Shown here piece after piece: positions 53,015-61,927 of a stretch of DNA of 64,000 bases (positions are counted from its first letter, which is position 1; the number at the start of each line of letters is the position of its first letter). Origin of the DNA: an uncultured Lachnospiraceae bacterium (GTDB lineage Bacteria; Bacillota; Clostridia; Lachnospirales; Lachnospiraceae). The notes beneath the pieces are model-generated. The model saw only the letters and a program-made list of their open reading frames with translations. It did no database searches and was not told the origin of the DNA. The stretch covers positions 152,406 to 216,405 of the forward strand of contig CAJUPT010000002.1 of the NCBI GenBank assembly GCA_910588405.1, given 5' to 3'. The position numbers were made by a program, and so were the translations under genes.

Positions 53015-53429
53015 CGCTTCTTCCTCCCTGTTTTTGTATATACTCCCGGACTCTCATCGCGTCTGCTTTCAGTTTTCGCAGTTTTTACCAGTCCTGAAAG
53101 CATTCTCTGAAAGATGCTGGAAATACATTCACGTTTTAAACTTCAGATGAATAAAAACCCTGCATTTATACTTGCACTTCTGTGAAATATTTTTTTTCAC
53201 AGGAAAATGCATAGAACCTTCCTGCGATACATGGAAAAGGCGTCCCAATTTGAAAATCGGAACGCCATTGTTCTTAGAGTCATCTTTATTTATTTACAAC
53301 AATTAAAATACATCATTTCTCCGATAAATGCAAGCACTTTTTTCCCATATCCATATAATTTGTGGTTATGGCTTTTATGCCTGCAGGTAAATCCTTTGAA
53401 CTTTTACCATTTTTTCAGGCTTTGCCACT
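53015..53429 (-). promoter_or_regulatory. Upstream region of glnN with two hairpins
   Basis: On minus, a GGCGTTCC/GGGACGCC stem-loop followed by TTTT lies at 53266-53235 and could end the sortase transcript. A perfect 8-bp stem CTGTGAAA/TTTCACAG with a seven-base loop follows at 53202-53180. Either could take part in attenuation of glnN; no known riboswitch is recognised. Confidence 0.45.
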
Positions 53430-54215
53430 TTATTCGATCTTTACCCCCTGGACGATAAAACGGCCGTTATTCACATTCGTACAGGTGGACAATGTAATAA
53501 TCTGGTCATCCGGGTCCACGCCTATCCCAGTATTGATCACGGACCAGGACTGCATCAGGGCAATATAATTCATAAAATCCTCGTCATCGGCAAAGCCGTA
53601 CTGGTAAGCCTCGCTGCTTTCTCCCGTCCGGAACGCGGCAAAAATGGCATAGACAGAAACGCCTTCTTCCGTATAAATACTGAAATATCTGTGCTGCTCA
53701 AAAAATGCCTGATCCTCATACTGCATCAATGTGGCAAACATCGTGTTGTTCTTGATATTATGACCGTAGATAATGATATTTTTCGCGTCCCAGCCTTCCT
53801 CATTTTCCGCCGCCATAAAGATAGTCCCGGCTTTATTCTGGGTTCCATAAAAGGTATGGGTCAGATAATAGGTGTTATCAGCACCCTGGACAATCGGATA
53901 ATTGATATTGTCGTTCATGGCAAGCCAGCCGATATAATCCTTATTGATCTCACGCAGCTTTTCATGGCCGATGTCAAAGGAAAGGGCGGCATCCTGCCCG
54001 GTACCTTCCGTCTCATCCTCCTGTCCGCCGGCATCCGGCTGAAACCCCTCCGGTACCACCGGCGGCAGCGTATCCGCATAGACCTCCTGGGCCAGCCTGT
54101 CATATTCGTTCTCGCCCACCTTATATTCCATTACGCTGCGGTACAGCTGGATTCCCGAAAATACGAACACCGCCGCCAACAAAAGTAAAACGATCCATTT
54201 GATTTTATGCCCCAT
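53430..54215 (-). CDS. srtB: Class B sortase
   Basis: A 261-residue membrane-anchored transpeptidase that links secreted proteins to peptidoglycan or builds pili. An N-terminal anchor lies at about 7-26, an acidic linker follows, and the catalytic domain spans about 80-260. Active-site residues are His in IIYGHNIKNNTMF near 150, Cys in ITLSTCTNVNNG near 247 and Arg in GRFIVQG near 254. DYIGWLAMNDNINYPIVQG is typical of class B. GGAGA lies just before the ATG. No LPXTG-type substrate is adjacent. Confidence 0.94.
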   Translation of the reverse strand: MGHKIKWIVLLLLAAVFVFSGIQLYRSVMEYKVGENEYDRLAQEVYADTLPPVVPEGFQPDAGGQEDETEGTGQDAALSFDIGHEKLREINKDYIGWLAMNDNINYPIVQGADNTYYLTHTFYGTQNKAGTIFMAAENEEGWDAKNIIIYGHNIKNNTMFATLMQYEDQAFFEQHRYFSIYTEEGVSVYAIFAAFRTGESSEAYQYGFADDEDFMNYIALMQSWSVINTGIGVDPDDQIITLSTCTNVNNGRFIVQGVKIE

Positions 54216-54309
54216 GATTGTCTCCGTCCGTTTATAATGAAACTATGCATTCCGTATCATTTTTGTGCATTGCAAAGTGTATTGCCAGTCATGAAACGGA
54301 CAGCAATAC

Positions 54310-55173
54310 TCAGGCTTTTCCCACGGAACCGAACAGTTCCAGCTTCTCTTTCACGGTCTCCTTGATGGCCTCCGCGCCGGGCGCAAGCAGTTTTCTGGGA
54401 TCATAACCCTTACCCTTCTGATCCTTACCTTCCTCCACATACTTTCTGGTAGCGGCCGCGAAGGACAGCTGGCACTCCGTATTTACATTAATCTTGCTGA
54501 CGCCTAAAGAAATGGCCTTTTTAATCATATCTGCCGGAATACCCGTGCCGCCGTGAAGCACCAGGGGCATTTCCCCTACCTTCTCATTCACTGCAGCCAG
54601 AACGTCAAAATTCAGGCCCTGCCAGTTCTCCGGATACTGTCCGTGGATATTGCCGATGCCGGCTGCCAGAATATCGATGCCAAGATCCGCGATCATCTTG
54701 CACTCATTAGGATCGGCGCACTCGCCCATGCCAACCACGCCGTCTTCCTCGCCGCCGATGGAACCCACCTCGGCCTCCAGGGAAATTCCTTTTTCCTTAC
54801 AGATCCTTACCAGCTCGCGGGTCTTCTCCACATTCTCCTCGATGGGATAGTGAGAACCGTCGAACATAATGGATGAGAAGCCTGCCTCGATACATTTCAG
54901 GCAGCCTTCGTAAGTGCCGTGATCCAGATGGAGCGCCACCGGAACGGTGATCCCCATCTCCTCGATCATGGCCTTTACCATGGCGGCAACCGTCTTAAAA
55001 CCTGTCATATATTTCCCCGCGCCCTCGGAAACGCCCAGGATCACAGGGGAGTTCAGCTCCTGTGCCGTGGCCAGCACGGACTTTGTCCACTCCAGGTTAT
55101 TGATATTGATCTGGGCAACCGCATATTTGCCCGCTCTCGCTTTTTGCAGCATTTCTGTTACTGGTACTAACAT
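54310..55173 (-). CDS. fba: Class II fructose-1,6-bisphosphate aldolase
   Basis: Zinc enzyme of glycolysis and gluconeogenesis, cleaving fructose 1,6-bisphosphate. The 287 residues start MLVPVTEMLQKARAGKYAVA. Motifs are VALHLDHGTYEGCLKC near 79 (catalytic Asp and zinc His), SLEAEVGSIGGEEDGV near 130, GIGNIHGQYP near 172 (zinc His), LVLHGGTGIPADMIKKA near 204 (zinc His) and INVNTECQ (Asn/Asp of the phosphate site). GGAGGAA precedes the ATG at 55173, so the longer frame is rejected. Related tagatose enzymes share these motifs, but the length and residues fit Fba. Confidence 0.94.
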   Translation of the reverse strand: MLVPVTEMLQKARAGKYAVAQININNLEWTKSVLATAQELNSPVILGVSEGAGKYMTGFKTVAAMVKAMIEEMGITVPVALHLDHGTYEGCLKCIEAGFSSIMFDGSHYPIEENVEKTRELVRICKEKGISLEAEVGSIGGEEDGVVGMGECADPNECKMIADLGIDILAAGIGNIHGQYPENWQGLNFDVLAAVNEKVGEMPLVLHGGTGIPADMIKKAISLGVSKINVNTECQLSFAAATRKYVEEGKDQKGKGYDPRKLLAPGAEAIKETVKEKLELFGSVGKA

Positions 55174-55360
55174 CTCTATTCCTCCATATATCACGTAATT
55201 TGAGGGCACGTCCGCTGACGCCCCGGTTTCGTTTATTATAACTCGAATCAGCAGAAATTAAAATAGGGAATCCGCGAAAGTTTGGAAAATTGCTTCTGCA
55301 GCGTAATAAAAGTATAAAAACTCCATAACAGCATCAAAAAGGGATTATGAAACACCCATA

Positions 55361-56044
55361 TCACCGCAGCAGCACCGGCACCTCGCTGCTAATCTCCAGG
55401 CTGTCCGTTCCCACCTTACAGTCATAAGCCAGGATATGGACGCCGGCCTGACAGGCTTTCGCCAGCGCGTCGGCAAATTCCGGATGCCCGGCCCTGTTTG
55501 GCTCAAAATATCTGACGCCCTCCATCTGAATAACAAACAGGATATATGCCTCAATGCCTGCCGCGAGGGACTTTTCCAGTTCGCCCAGATGCTTGATTCC
55601 CCTGTCCGTAGGCGCGTCCGGAAAGCGCACAATCCCGTCCTCCTCCAGCGTGACCCCTTTTACCTCTACCAGAATCTTACGCTTTTCTGTCTCGGCATAA
55701 ATGTCGATTCTTGAATCCCCATAAGTTTTTTCCCTGATCAGCTTGGTAATGCCGGAGCAAAGCCCTCCGGCCCGCACCCATTCCTGGGCCACCTGGTTCG
55801 GCGCCTGGGAATCCACGTTTACCAGACGTTCCCCTTTATAAACACTGATCAGATCATACCGGGTTTTCCGCTTTGTGCTGTCGATTTCACTGACAAACAC
55901 CCTGGTATTCGGCACAAACAGTTCTTTGCACCGCCCCGTATTTTTCACATGGCAGTATTCCTCTTTCCCATCCACCGTTACCCGGGCAACAAACCGGTTC
56001 AGGCGCTCTAAAAAGATTCCTTCTTTGATATTCGTATATTTCAT
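55361..56044 (-). CDS. sfsA: SfsA family protein
   Basis: A 227-residue homologue of sugar fermentation stimulation protein A. It begins with an OB-like domain (LERLNRFVARVTVDGKE, CHVKNTGRCKELFVP) and continues with a nuclease-like core (IDIYAETEKRKILVEVKGVT, FPDAPTDRGIKHLGEL). SfsA proteins bind DNA in vitro and the core resembles a PD-(D/E)XK nuclease, but their cellular role is unsettled. It stands alone, with FeoA divergent on the other side. Confidence 0.94.
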   Translation of the reverse strand: MKYTNIKEGIFLERLNRFVARVTVDGKEEYCHVKNTGRCKELFVPNTRVFVSEIDSTKRKTRYDLISVYKGERLVNVDSQAPNQVAQEWVRAGGLCSGITKLIREKTYGDSRIDIYAETEKRKILVEVKGVTLEEDGIVRFPDAPTDRGIKHLGELEKSLAAGIEAYILFVIQMEGVRYFEPNRAGHPEFADALAKACQAGVHILAYDCKVGTDSLEISSEVPVLLR

Positions 56045-56178
56045 AAACTCATCCTTATTCTTTTACGGCTTTTCTGCCGTTTCGCACTTTGTCTATTATA
56101 AGGCAGGACATTTTAAAACACAAGAAAAAACATTGGCATATACTATAATGAACAGTTCTTTTTTTCAGAGAGGAAGCA

Positions 56179-56505
56179 ATGAAATGCGATTCATATTGTA
56201 ATTCCGGCCGCGAATCCGGTTATCTGAATGAAATGTGTCCCGGCGAAACCGCCGTGATCCTGTCTCTTAACGCAAAAGGCGGAATCCGGCGCCGTCTCAT
56301 AGATCTCGGCTTTATCAGCGGCACAAACATCCGCTGTGTCCTGACCGGACGGCACAGGGAATCCTCCGCCTACCTGGTGCGGAACACCCTGATTGCCCTC
56401 CGCAAAGAGGACGCCTCACTCATCCGCATACGACCTGCCGCAGACCACAGCGGCGAACGTCTCGACGAGACAGTCTGCAAGGCTGCGGAATGTGAGAAGC
56501 CTTAG
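56179..56505 (+). CDS. FeoA-domain protein
   Basis: A 108-residue protein with an SH3-like FeoA domain: LNEMCPGETAVILSLNAKGG then RRRLIDLGFISGTNIRCVLT and YLVRNTLIALRKEDASLIRI. FeoA normally assists the ferrous iron transporter FeoB, but no feoB is nearby, so this is an orphan. The N-terminus carries three extra Cys residues (MKCDSYCNSG and EMCPG), not usual for FeoA. GAGAGGAAG lies before the ATG. A terminator follows at once. Confidence 0.85.
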   Translation: MKCDSYCNSGRESGYLNEMCPGETAVILSLNAKGGIRRRLIDLGFISGTNIRCVLTGRHRESSAYLVRNTLIALRKEDASLIRIRPAADHSGERLDETVCKAAECEKP

Positions 56506-56532
56506 CCACGTATTAACCTTTAAATCATTTTA

Positions 56533-56576
56533 AAAACCGCTTTTGAAGGCCACTGGCCGATAAAGCGGTTTTATTT
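56533..56576 (+). terminator. Terminator of the FeoA-domain gene
   Basis: AAAACCGCTTT pairs with AAAGCGGTTTT around an 18-base loop that itself holds GGCC repeats, ending TTTTATTT. Confidence 0.85.
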
Positions 56577-56727
56577 CAAAGCTTTCAGAAAAAATGTTGG
56601 CATGAATTTCAGGCAGTAAATTTTGCGCGAATTTCGCCTGCCGCATCATTGCAAAATCCTACCGTCCATGATAGGATAAAATCCAGACAGCGCAACAATC
56701 TATCCATGCACCGAAAAGAGAATTCCT

Positions 56728-57315
56728 ATGAAAGAAAAACACATTTTATACCGCCTGTTTCTGACCTTTATGAAAATCGGCCTGTTTACCTTCGGCGGCG
56801 GCTATGCCATGATCTCCATCATAGAAAATATCTGTGTGGAGAAAAACAAATGGATCACCAACGACGAAATGATGAATGTCACCATAATCGCCGAATCCAC
56901 GCCTGGCCCCATCGCCATCAACTGCGCCACCTTTGTGGGCTACCGACAGGCCGGTCTAATCGGCGCGGCGGCCGCAACTTTGGGCGTAACGATTCCATCC
57001 TTTGTCATTATCTTTGCCATCTCCCTTTTCTTGGATAATTTTCTTGAGATCGCCGTGATCGCCCATGCCTTCAATGGCATTAAAATCGGCGTGGGCGTTC
57101 TGATTGTAGAAGCGGCGGCGAAGATGATGAAAAACATGAAAAGGCAGTGGCTGCCCTCCGTCATTATGGCCGCTTCCTTTACGGCCATGCTGCTGATCAA
57201 TCTGTTTTCCTGGAGCTTTTCCTCCATCAGCCTGATGCTGATCGCCGCCGTGGTCAGCCTTTCCATCTTTATCCTGGAAACTAAAATTTTGCGAAAGGGC
57301 GGTGAACAGAAATGA
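56728..57315 (+). CDS. Chromate transporter-type protein, first half
   Basis: A 195-residue membrane protein of the CHR family with about five to six segments. The motif FTFGGGYAMISIIE near 18 and STPGPIAINCATFVGYRQAG near 56 are the CHR signatures. In Firmicutes CHR proteins are often split in two adjacent half-size genes, as here, that work together. The true substrate may be an anion other than chromate. The end overlaps the next gene by four bases, so translation is coupled. Confidence 0.92.
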   Translation: MKEKHILYRLFLTFMKIGLFTFGGGYAMISIIENICVEKNKWITNDEMMNVTIIAESTPGPIAINCATFVGYRQAGLIGAAAATLGVTIPSFVIIFAISLFLDNFLEIAVIAHAFNGIKIGVGVLIVEAAAKMMKNMKRQWLPSVIMAASFTAMLLINLFSWSFSSISLMLIAAVVSLSIFILETKILRKGGEQK

Positions 57316-57872
57316 TTTATTTAGAATTATTCTGGAATTTCCTCCGGGTAAGCTGTTTTGCCTTCGGCGGCGCTTACAGCGCCATCCCTCTGATCCGTGA
57401 TGTGGTACTCTCTCACGGATGGCTGACAGACGAGACCCTGACCTATATGATCGCCGTCAGCGAAAGTACGCCGGGACCGATTATGGTGAACCTGGCCACC
57501 TATGTAGGCAGCAGCCAGGCAGGTTTTTTCGGCGCCGTTCTTGCTACGCTGGCAGTGATTCTCCCCTCCTTCGTTATCATCCTGCTGGCAATGGTGGTAC
57601 TGAAAACAATGATCGACAACATTTATGTCCAGGCTGTTCTGGAAGGACTGAAGCCCTGCATCATCGGCATTATTCTGGCCACCGGCATTTATATGTGCAT
57701 CAACAACTGCCTGGGACAGGCACAGAATTTTTCCATTGACTGGCAGGCCGTGATTCTTCTGGCCCTTTTGCTGGCATTGACGGCAGGGGCAAAATTTCTG
57801 GCAAAAAAGAAGCTGTCCCCCATTATGCTGATTCTTATATCTGCCTTCCTTGGGACCATAATATATCATTAA
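57312..57872 (+). CDS. Chromate transporter-type protein, second half
   Basis: A 186-residue CHR-family protein paired with the preceding gene. Signatures are FAFGGAYSAIPLIRDVVLSH near 17 and STPGPIMVNLATYVGSSQAG near 54. About six membrane segments follow. The last 38 bases overlap the end of the convergent plsC-type gene, so no terminator fits between them. Confidence 0.92.
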   Translation: MIYLELFWNFLRVSCFAFGGAYSAIPLIRDVVLSHGWLTDETLTYMIAVSESTPGPIMVNLATYVGSSQAGFFGAVLATLAVILPSFVIILLAMVVLKTMIDNIYVQAVLEGLKPCIIGIILATGIYMCINNCLGQAQNFSIDWQAVILLALLLALTAGAKFLAKKKLSPIMLILISAFLGTIIYH

Positions 57873-58563
57873 TCTTTTCCGCCACCCGCTGCTGAACCAG
57901 GGCGGCGATTTCCAGCGATTTCATATCCTTATACGCTTCATAGTACAGAGGCGGCAGAAAATAAACCTGAACAGTCACCGGTTCCACGGAATGGCTGTCA
58001 AAAGGCTTAAAGCTGTCGATCAATGCCACCGGGACGATGGGGCACCTGGCATTGATGGCGCTTTTAAAGCTGCCGCCTTTGAAGCTCTGTATCCGGTTTT
58101 TGTGCTTGGAGCGGGTTCCCTCCGCAAAAATTACATAATTCCGGCCCTCTTTTACCTCAGCCGTCATCTGACGGATCACCTGCACGGAGCCCCTTACGTC
58201 CTCCCTGTCGATGAACTGGGCTTTCAAAAGCCGGCGGATCTGTTTCACCAAAAATATGTTCGCCACCTCTTTTTTCATCACCACGGTAAACGGATGGGGG
58301 CAGCATTCCAGCAGCGCCAGCACATCAAACATACCCTGATGATTGGGAAATATCACATACCCCATTTTTTCCGGGAGGTTCTCAAGACCAGACGCCTGTA
58401 CGATCACCCGCCCGGCTTTATTCGCCCTGGTTGTCACCATTTTGAGAAAAGAAAACTTTTCCAGCTCCGTATGCTTATCGCTTTTCGCCCACAGACAGAT
58501 CCTCGCAAACCAAAAAGGCGCGATCCAAATCAGTTTAATAACCATCAACGCGATTCTTTTCAT
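57835..58563 (-). CDS. plsC: 1-acyl-glycerol-3-phosphate acyltransferase-type (PlsC)
   Basis: A 242-residue membrane-associated lysophospholipid acyltransferase that makes phosphatidic acid. The HX4D catalytic motif is FPNHQGMFDVL near 75, and the substrate motif is VIFAEGTRSKHKNRI near 150, with FKGGSFKSAINARCPIVPVA following. An N-terminal hydrophobic segment lies at about 5-25. The start MKRIALMVIK (58563) has GAGAGGAGC upstream and overlaps the 3' end of the DUF3810 gene by 29 bases. It is convergent with and overlaps the chromate transporter gene. Confidence 0.92.
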   Translation of the reverse strand: MKRIALMVIKLIWIAPFWFARICLWAKSDKHTELEKFSFLKMVTTRANKAGRVIVQASGLENLPEKMGYVIFPNHQGMFDVLALLECCPHPFTVVMKKEVANIFLVKQIRRLLKAQFIDREDVRGSVQVIRQMTAEVKEGRNYVIFAEGTRSKHKNRIQSFKGGSFKSAINARCPIVPVALIDSFKPFDSHSVEPVTVQVYFLPPLYYEAYKDMKSLEIAALVQQRVAEKINDILWSQGRQI

Positions 58564-59737
58564 CCTGATGCTCCTCTCTTCTGTACGCCAGCAGCAAATC
58601 CACCATTCTCCCATAGCTTTTCACGCCGTCATCCTGGCTGTTCAGCTTCAAATATGTATTGTTCACGGTCTGAGACACCTCTGCCGCTTTCCCGTCATAC
58701 TGGAGCCAGAACGCGCTGTCCGCCTGCAAATCCTCTTTCGCGTTCTGACAGAGTCCGGCGTAAATTTCCCGATATGCCTCCTTTTCCCCCGTATTCCACA
58801 GCGCGTCCATGGCGTAGCTGAATGCCAGCATGTGACCGCTGTAAGTAAACTGGGGCTGATCGGAGGCCATACAGGCCAGCCAGGCCACAAAGTTCGCCTC
58901 GTCCTCCCGCATATACCCTTTTAGATGGGACAGCTCATGGCAGAGCGTGGACGGAACGTTGAATACAGGCATCTCCCGGTTATAATTAGCCTCGATGGTA
59001 AACGGGCTGTAAATTCCCATAATTTTCACTTTCGACAGCAGGCCGGACTGCCAGACTGCTTTTGGCTCAGGAGTAAAACCCGAAAGGCTTTCGTAGGTTT
59101 CGCCCGCTTCCTTCATGGCCAGAACCGCCTGCCGTTCCATCAGATCCAACGATGTAAAACGGGCGTCTCCTTTTGCAGGCATCGTCGTATTATCGCTGTC
59201 GATCTCATCAGCCGGCGCCGCGTCACTGAGGTTAATCTCCTCTGCCAACACCGAATTGCCGCGGTTAATCTCTCCGGCCAGCATTGCATCGCTGCGATTG
59301 ATTTCCTCAGCCAGATACGCACACAATTCACGGAGTTCCTCCTTTGAGGACTGCTTCATGACGAAACCTTCATTTTCTGAAAAAGGAACGCTGTGATAGT
59401 TGATTCCGCAAAACAGCGTAAAAATCAGAAGCAGCGCCGACGCCGTCAACGTAAAGGAAGCGCAGTAATTTTTCAGGACGCCGGGTCCGCTGCGATACGT
59501 CAGAATCACTGACACAGCCGTATACAGCGCAATCCATGCCAGAAACAGATAAACCCCCAGTTCCGCCGCGCTGAACGGAAAGAAAGAAAAAAATCCGCCT
59601 ATCACAAAAACCATGCGTGGATAAATCCTGCCGCCGTACCAGTCGGCAAACCCCTTTGTATATCTGGCCAGAACCTGCAATGCCAGCGCCGCCGCCAGCA
59701 GGACGCCGGTTATCGCCCATTTCCTTCGTTCTCTCAC
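58535..59737 (-). CDS. DUF3810 membrane-anchored, metalloprotease-like protein
   Basis: A 400-residue protein with three N-terminal membrane segments (about 9-26, 40-85, 98-115) and an extracytoplasmic domain holding STLCHELSHLKGYMREDEANF near 262, a zinc-protease HExxH followed by a downstream Glu. This fits DUF3810, a family with a peptidase-like signature but no proven activity. Residues about 143-183 are an insertion of near-repeats (EEINRSDAMLAGEINRGN and similar) without counterpart in my memory of the family. It overlaps plsC, implying an operon. Confidence 0.85.
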   Translation of the reverse strand: MRERRKWAITGVLLAAALALQVLARYTKGFADWYGGRIYPRMVFVIGGFFSFFPFSAAELGVYLFLAWIALYTAVSVILTYRSGPGVLKNYCASFTLTASALLLIFTLFCGINYHSVPFSENEGFVMKQSSKEELRELCAYLAEEINRSDAMLAGEINRGNSVLAEEINLSDAAPADEIDSDNTTMPAKGDARFTSLDLMERQAVLAMKEAGETYESLSGFTPEPKAVWQSGLLSKVKIMGIYSPFTIEANYNREMPVFNVPSTLCHELSHLKGYMREDEANFVAWLACMASDQPQFTYSGHMLAFSYAMDALWNTGEKEAYREIYAGLCQNAKEDLQADSAFWLQYDGKAAEVSQTVNNTYLKLNSQDDGVKSYGRMVDLLLAYRREEHQDEKNRVDGY

Positions 59738-59849
59738 GTCTCAATTCTCGCCCCCTGTGCCAAACATCTAACGTTTCTCCTACATTTCATGATAGCACAA
59801 AAACAGTTTTTTTAACATACATTAATAAAAAAGCAGGATTGTAAACTTT

Positions 59850-60272
59850 ATGCTTATCTGGTCACAATTTCCTTTCCGCAAACGCAAAGGGTGCAGCTTC
59901 TGTGGTTCCGGACAGCCGGCGCCCCCAAGACCCCCTGTTCCAGGGCCAGGTCCCAGACCTCCTTTTCCTGAACCGGGGCCGGGGCCAAGACCTCCTTTTC
60001 CTGGACCGGGACCAGGGCCAAGACCTCCCTTTCCTGGACCGGGACCAGGGCCAAGACCTCCCTTTCCTGGGCCGGGACCAGGGCCAAGACCTCCTTTTCC
60101 CGGACCGGGACCGGGACCAAGACCTCCTTTTCCGGGACCGGGACCAAGACCCCCCTTTCCTGGACCGGGACCGGGGCCAAGACCTCCTTTTCCCGGACCG
60201 GGAGGACCATGGGGACGGCAGTCAGAGAACTATGAAGGTATGAGCACAGAGTCTCCCGACCCTTCCGAATGA
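59850..60272 (+). CDS. Proline-glycine tandem-repeat protein
   Basis: A 140-residue open frame: a basic, Cys-bearing start (FPFRKRKGCSFCGSG), then about eight tandem units of PGPGPRPPFP-type, ending in a short acidic tail. The repeats are 24-30 bp long at the DNA level, and two other frames are open across the same DNA. The aromatic-basic start and one-frame Pro-Gly logic suggest this frame is the coding one, but the ribosome site is weak (GCAGGA, ten bases upstream). Function unknown. Confidence 0.5.
   Translation: MLIWSQFPFRKRKGCSFCGSGQPAPPRPPVPGPGPRPPFPEPGPGPRPPFPGPGPGPRPPFPGPGPGPRPPFPGPGPGPRPPFPGPGPGPRPPFPGPGPRPPFPGPGPGPRPPFPGPGGPWGRQSENYEGMSTESPDPSE
59935..60210 (+). repeat. Tandem repeat encoding Pro-Gly units
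   Basis: About eight to nine imperfect copies of a unit like CCAAGACCTCCTTTTCC plus GGACCGGGACCAGGG. Unit lengths alternate (24 and 30 bp), so copy number is likely to change by slippage. Confidence 0.85.
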
Positions 60273-60380
60273 AATAACCTGCGGGAATCGCATGTCTTAC
60301 GCCGAAAAGCTGAAAATCCGGAATATCTTTTTTCCTGTCACATAGGATTGATAATAGAAACAACGCCATGGGAGAACGTT

Positions 60381-61793
60381 ATGATGAATCCTGTCACTGA
60401 ATGGATTACCGCAGTCAACGAACAGGTCAGCCGGTTTGTCTGGGGACCCGCAATGCTTTTCTGTTTTTTAGCCGTAGGATTATGGTTTACCGTTGGCACC
60501 GGATTTTTTCAGCTCACCCAGTTCAGGCGGTGGATGCGCTGCACCATACTGGCCTGTTTCCGGGACCGCAGCGTGACAAAAACCTCTGACAGTCATTCCA
60601 TCTCCCAGTTTCAGTCCCTGTGTACGGTGCTGGCCGCCACCACAGGGACGGGAAACATCGCCGGAATCGCCGCCGCCATCACCGTCGGCGGCCCTGGCGC
60701 TGTTTTTTGGATGTGGCTTTCCTCCCTCCTTGGCATGATGACCAGCTATGCGGAAAATGTACTGGGTATCCGCTACCGCTACCGCAATCAAAACGGGGAG
60801 TGGGAGGGAGGCGCCATGGTTTATATGGAGCGGGGTCTGCGCTGCCGGTGGCTTGCCCTGCTGTTCGCTCTGTTCTGTATGCTGGCCTCCTTCGGCGTAG
60901 GCAATATGGCCCAGGCCAATTCCATTGCCGCCGCCTTACAGGCCAGCTTTCATATCCCCCCTGTCCTCACCGCCGTCGCGACTGCCCTTCTGCTGGGCAT
61001 CGTGGTTATGGGCGGAATCCAACGGATCGCCCGGGTGACGGAAAAAGTGGTTCCTTTTATGTCCCTTTTTTATATCGCCGGAACTCTGGCCGTAATCATC
61101 AGCCATATCCATGCCCTTCCAGCCGTACTCGGCACCATTTTTAAAGAAGCTTTCCGGCTTCGGGCCGGCCTTGGCGGCGTAGCAGGTTACGGCATGATGA
61201 CGGCCATGCGCACCGGGATCTCACGGGGCGTCTTTACCAATGAAGCCGGTCTCGGCAGCTCCGTGATCGTCCACGCCGCCTCTGACGTAAAGGAACCTGC
61301 GGTTCAGGGGATGTGGGGAATTTTTGAAGTGTTTATCGATACGATCGTCGTCTGCACGCTGACGGCGCTGGCGATCCTGACTTCCGGCGTCTACGACCAG
61401 AGCCTTTATGCCGATGCGCTGGGCTTTGCCGCCTTCGACCTGCTGCCAAACGGCGCGGCTTTGACAGGAGAAGCGTTTGCTACCGTATTCGGCAGTTTCG
61501 GCGGCAGCTTTGTCAGCATCTCCGTTACATTATTTGCCTTTTCCACGCTGATCGGCTGGTCCTATTACGGAGAAAAAGCCGCCGTCTACCTGTTTGGAAA
61601 GAAGGTTTCCGCCCCCTACCAGGTTCTGTTCTCCGTCGTCTCGGCCTTAGGCTGCCTGGCCGGACTGCAGCTGGTATGGGATTTATCCGATACCTTCAAC
61701 GGCCTGATGGCCATTCCAAACCTGGCGGCCCTCTGCCTGCTGAACCGACAGGTATTCTCAATCACTGAGGAATACTTAAAAAATAATCCATAA
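60381..61793 (+). CDS. Sodium:alanine symporter (AGCS family)
   Basis: A 470-residue importer that brings in alanine or glycine with sodium. About eleven membrane segments are present. Family motifs include GTGNIAGIAAAITVGGPGAVFWMW near 93 (written here as GTGNIAGIA and GGPGAVFWMW), MTSYAENVLGIRYR near 120 and ISRGVFTNEAGLGSS near 285. The start MMNPVTEWIT at 60381 has GGGAGAA upstream; a longer frame is not required. It is monocistronic on plus, after the repeat protein. Confidence 0.93.
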   Translation: MMNPVTEWITAVNEQVSRFVWGPAMLFCFLAVGLWFTVGTGFFQLTQFRRWMRCTILACFRDRSVTKTSDSHSISQFQSLCTVLAATTGTGNIAGIAAAITVGGPGAVFWMWLSSLLGMMTSYAENVLGIRYRYRNQNGEWEGGAMVYMERGLRCRWLALLFALFCMLASFGVGNMAQANSIAAALQASFHIPPVLTAVATALLLGIVVMGGIQRIARVTEKVVPFMSLFYIAGTLAVIISHIHALPAVLGTIFKEAFRLRAGLGGVAGYGMMTAMRTGISRGVFTNEAGLGSSVIVHAASDVKEPAVQGMWGIFEVFIDTIVVCTLTALAILTSGVYDQSLYADALGFAAFDLLPNGAALTGEAFATVFGSFGGSFVSISVTLFAFSTLIGWSYYGEKAAVYLFGKKVSAPYQVLFSVVSALGCLAGLQLVWDLSDTFNGLMAIPNLAALCLLNRQVFSITEEYLKNNP

Positions 61794-61927
61794 CACTTTT
61801 ACCAGATACCGTACCTTCACAAAATCCGTAACAACATGAAAACACAGCGATATCTGACGCCAAACACACAGAATATTACTCTAATAACATATTCGATACT
61901 GTATAACAAAATAATATTTTCATACAC

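Noticed and set aside
53015..53429. Glutamine riboswitch upstream of glnN
   Set aside because: No match to the known glutamine riboswitch, which is best known from cyanobacteria and phage; the visible hairpins are simple stems.
59854..60369. Long minus-strand open frame opposite the Pro-Gly repeats
   Set aside because: It is an antisense by-product of the tandem repeat (repeats of VPVQE type) and lacks a ribosome site.
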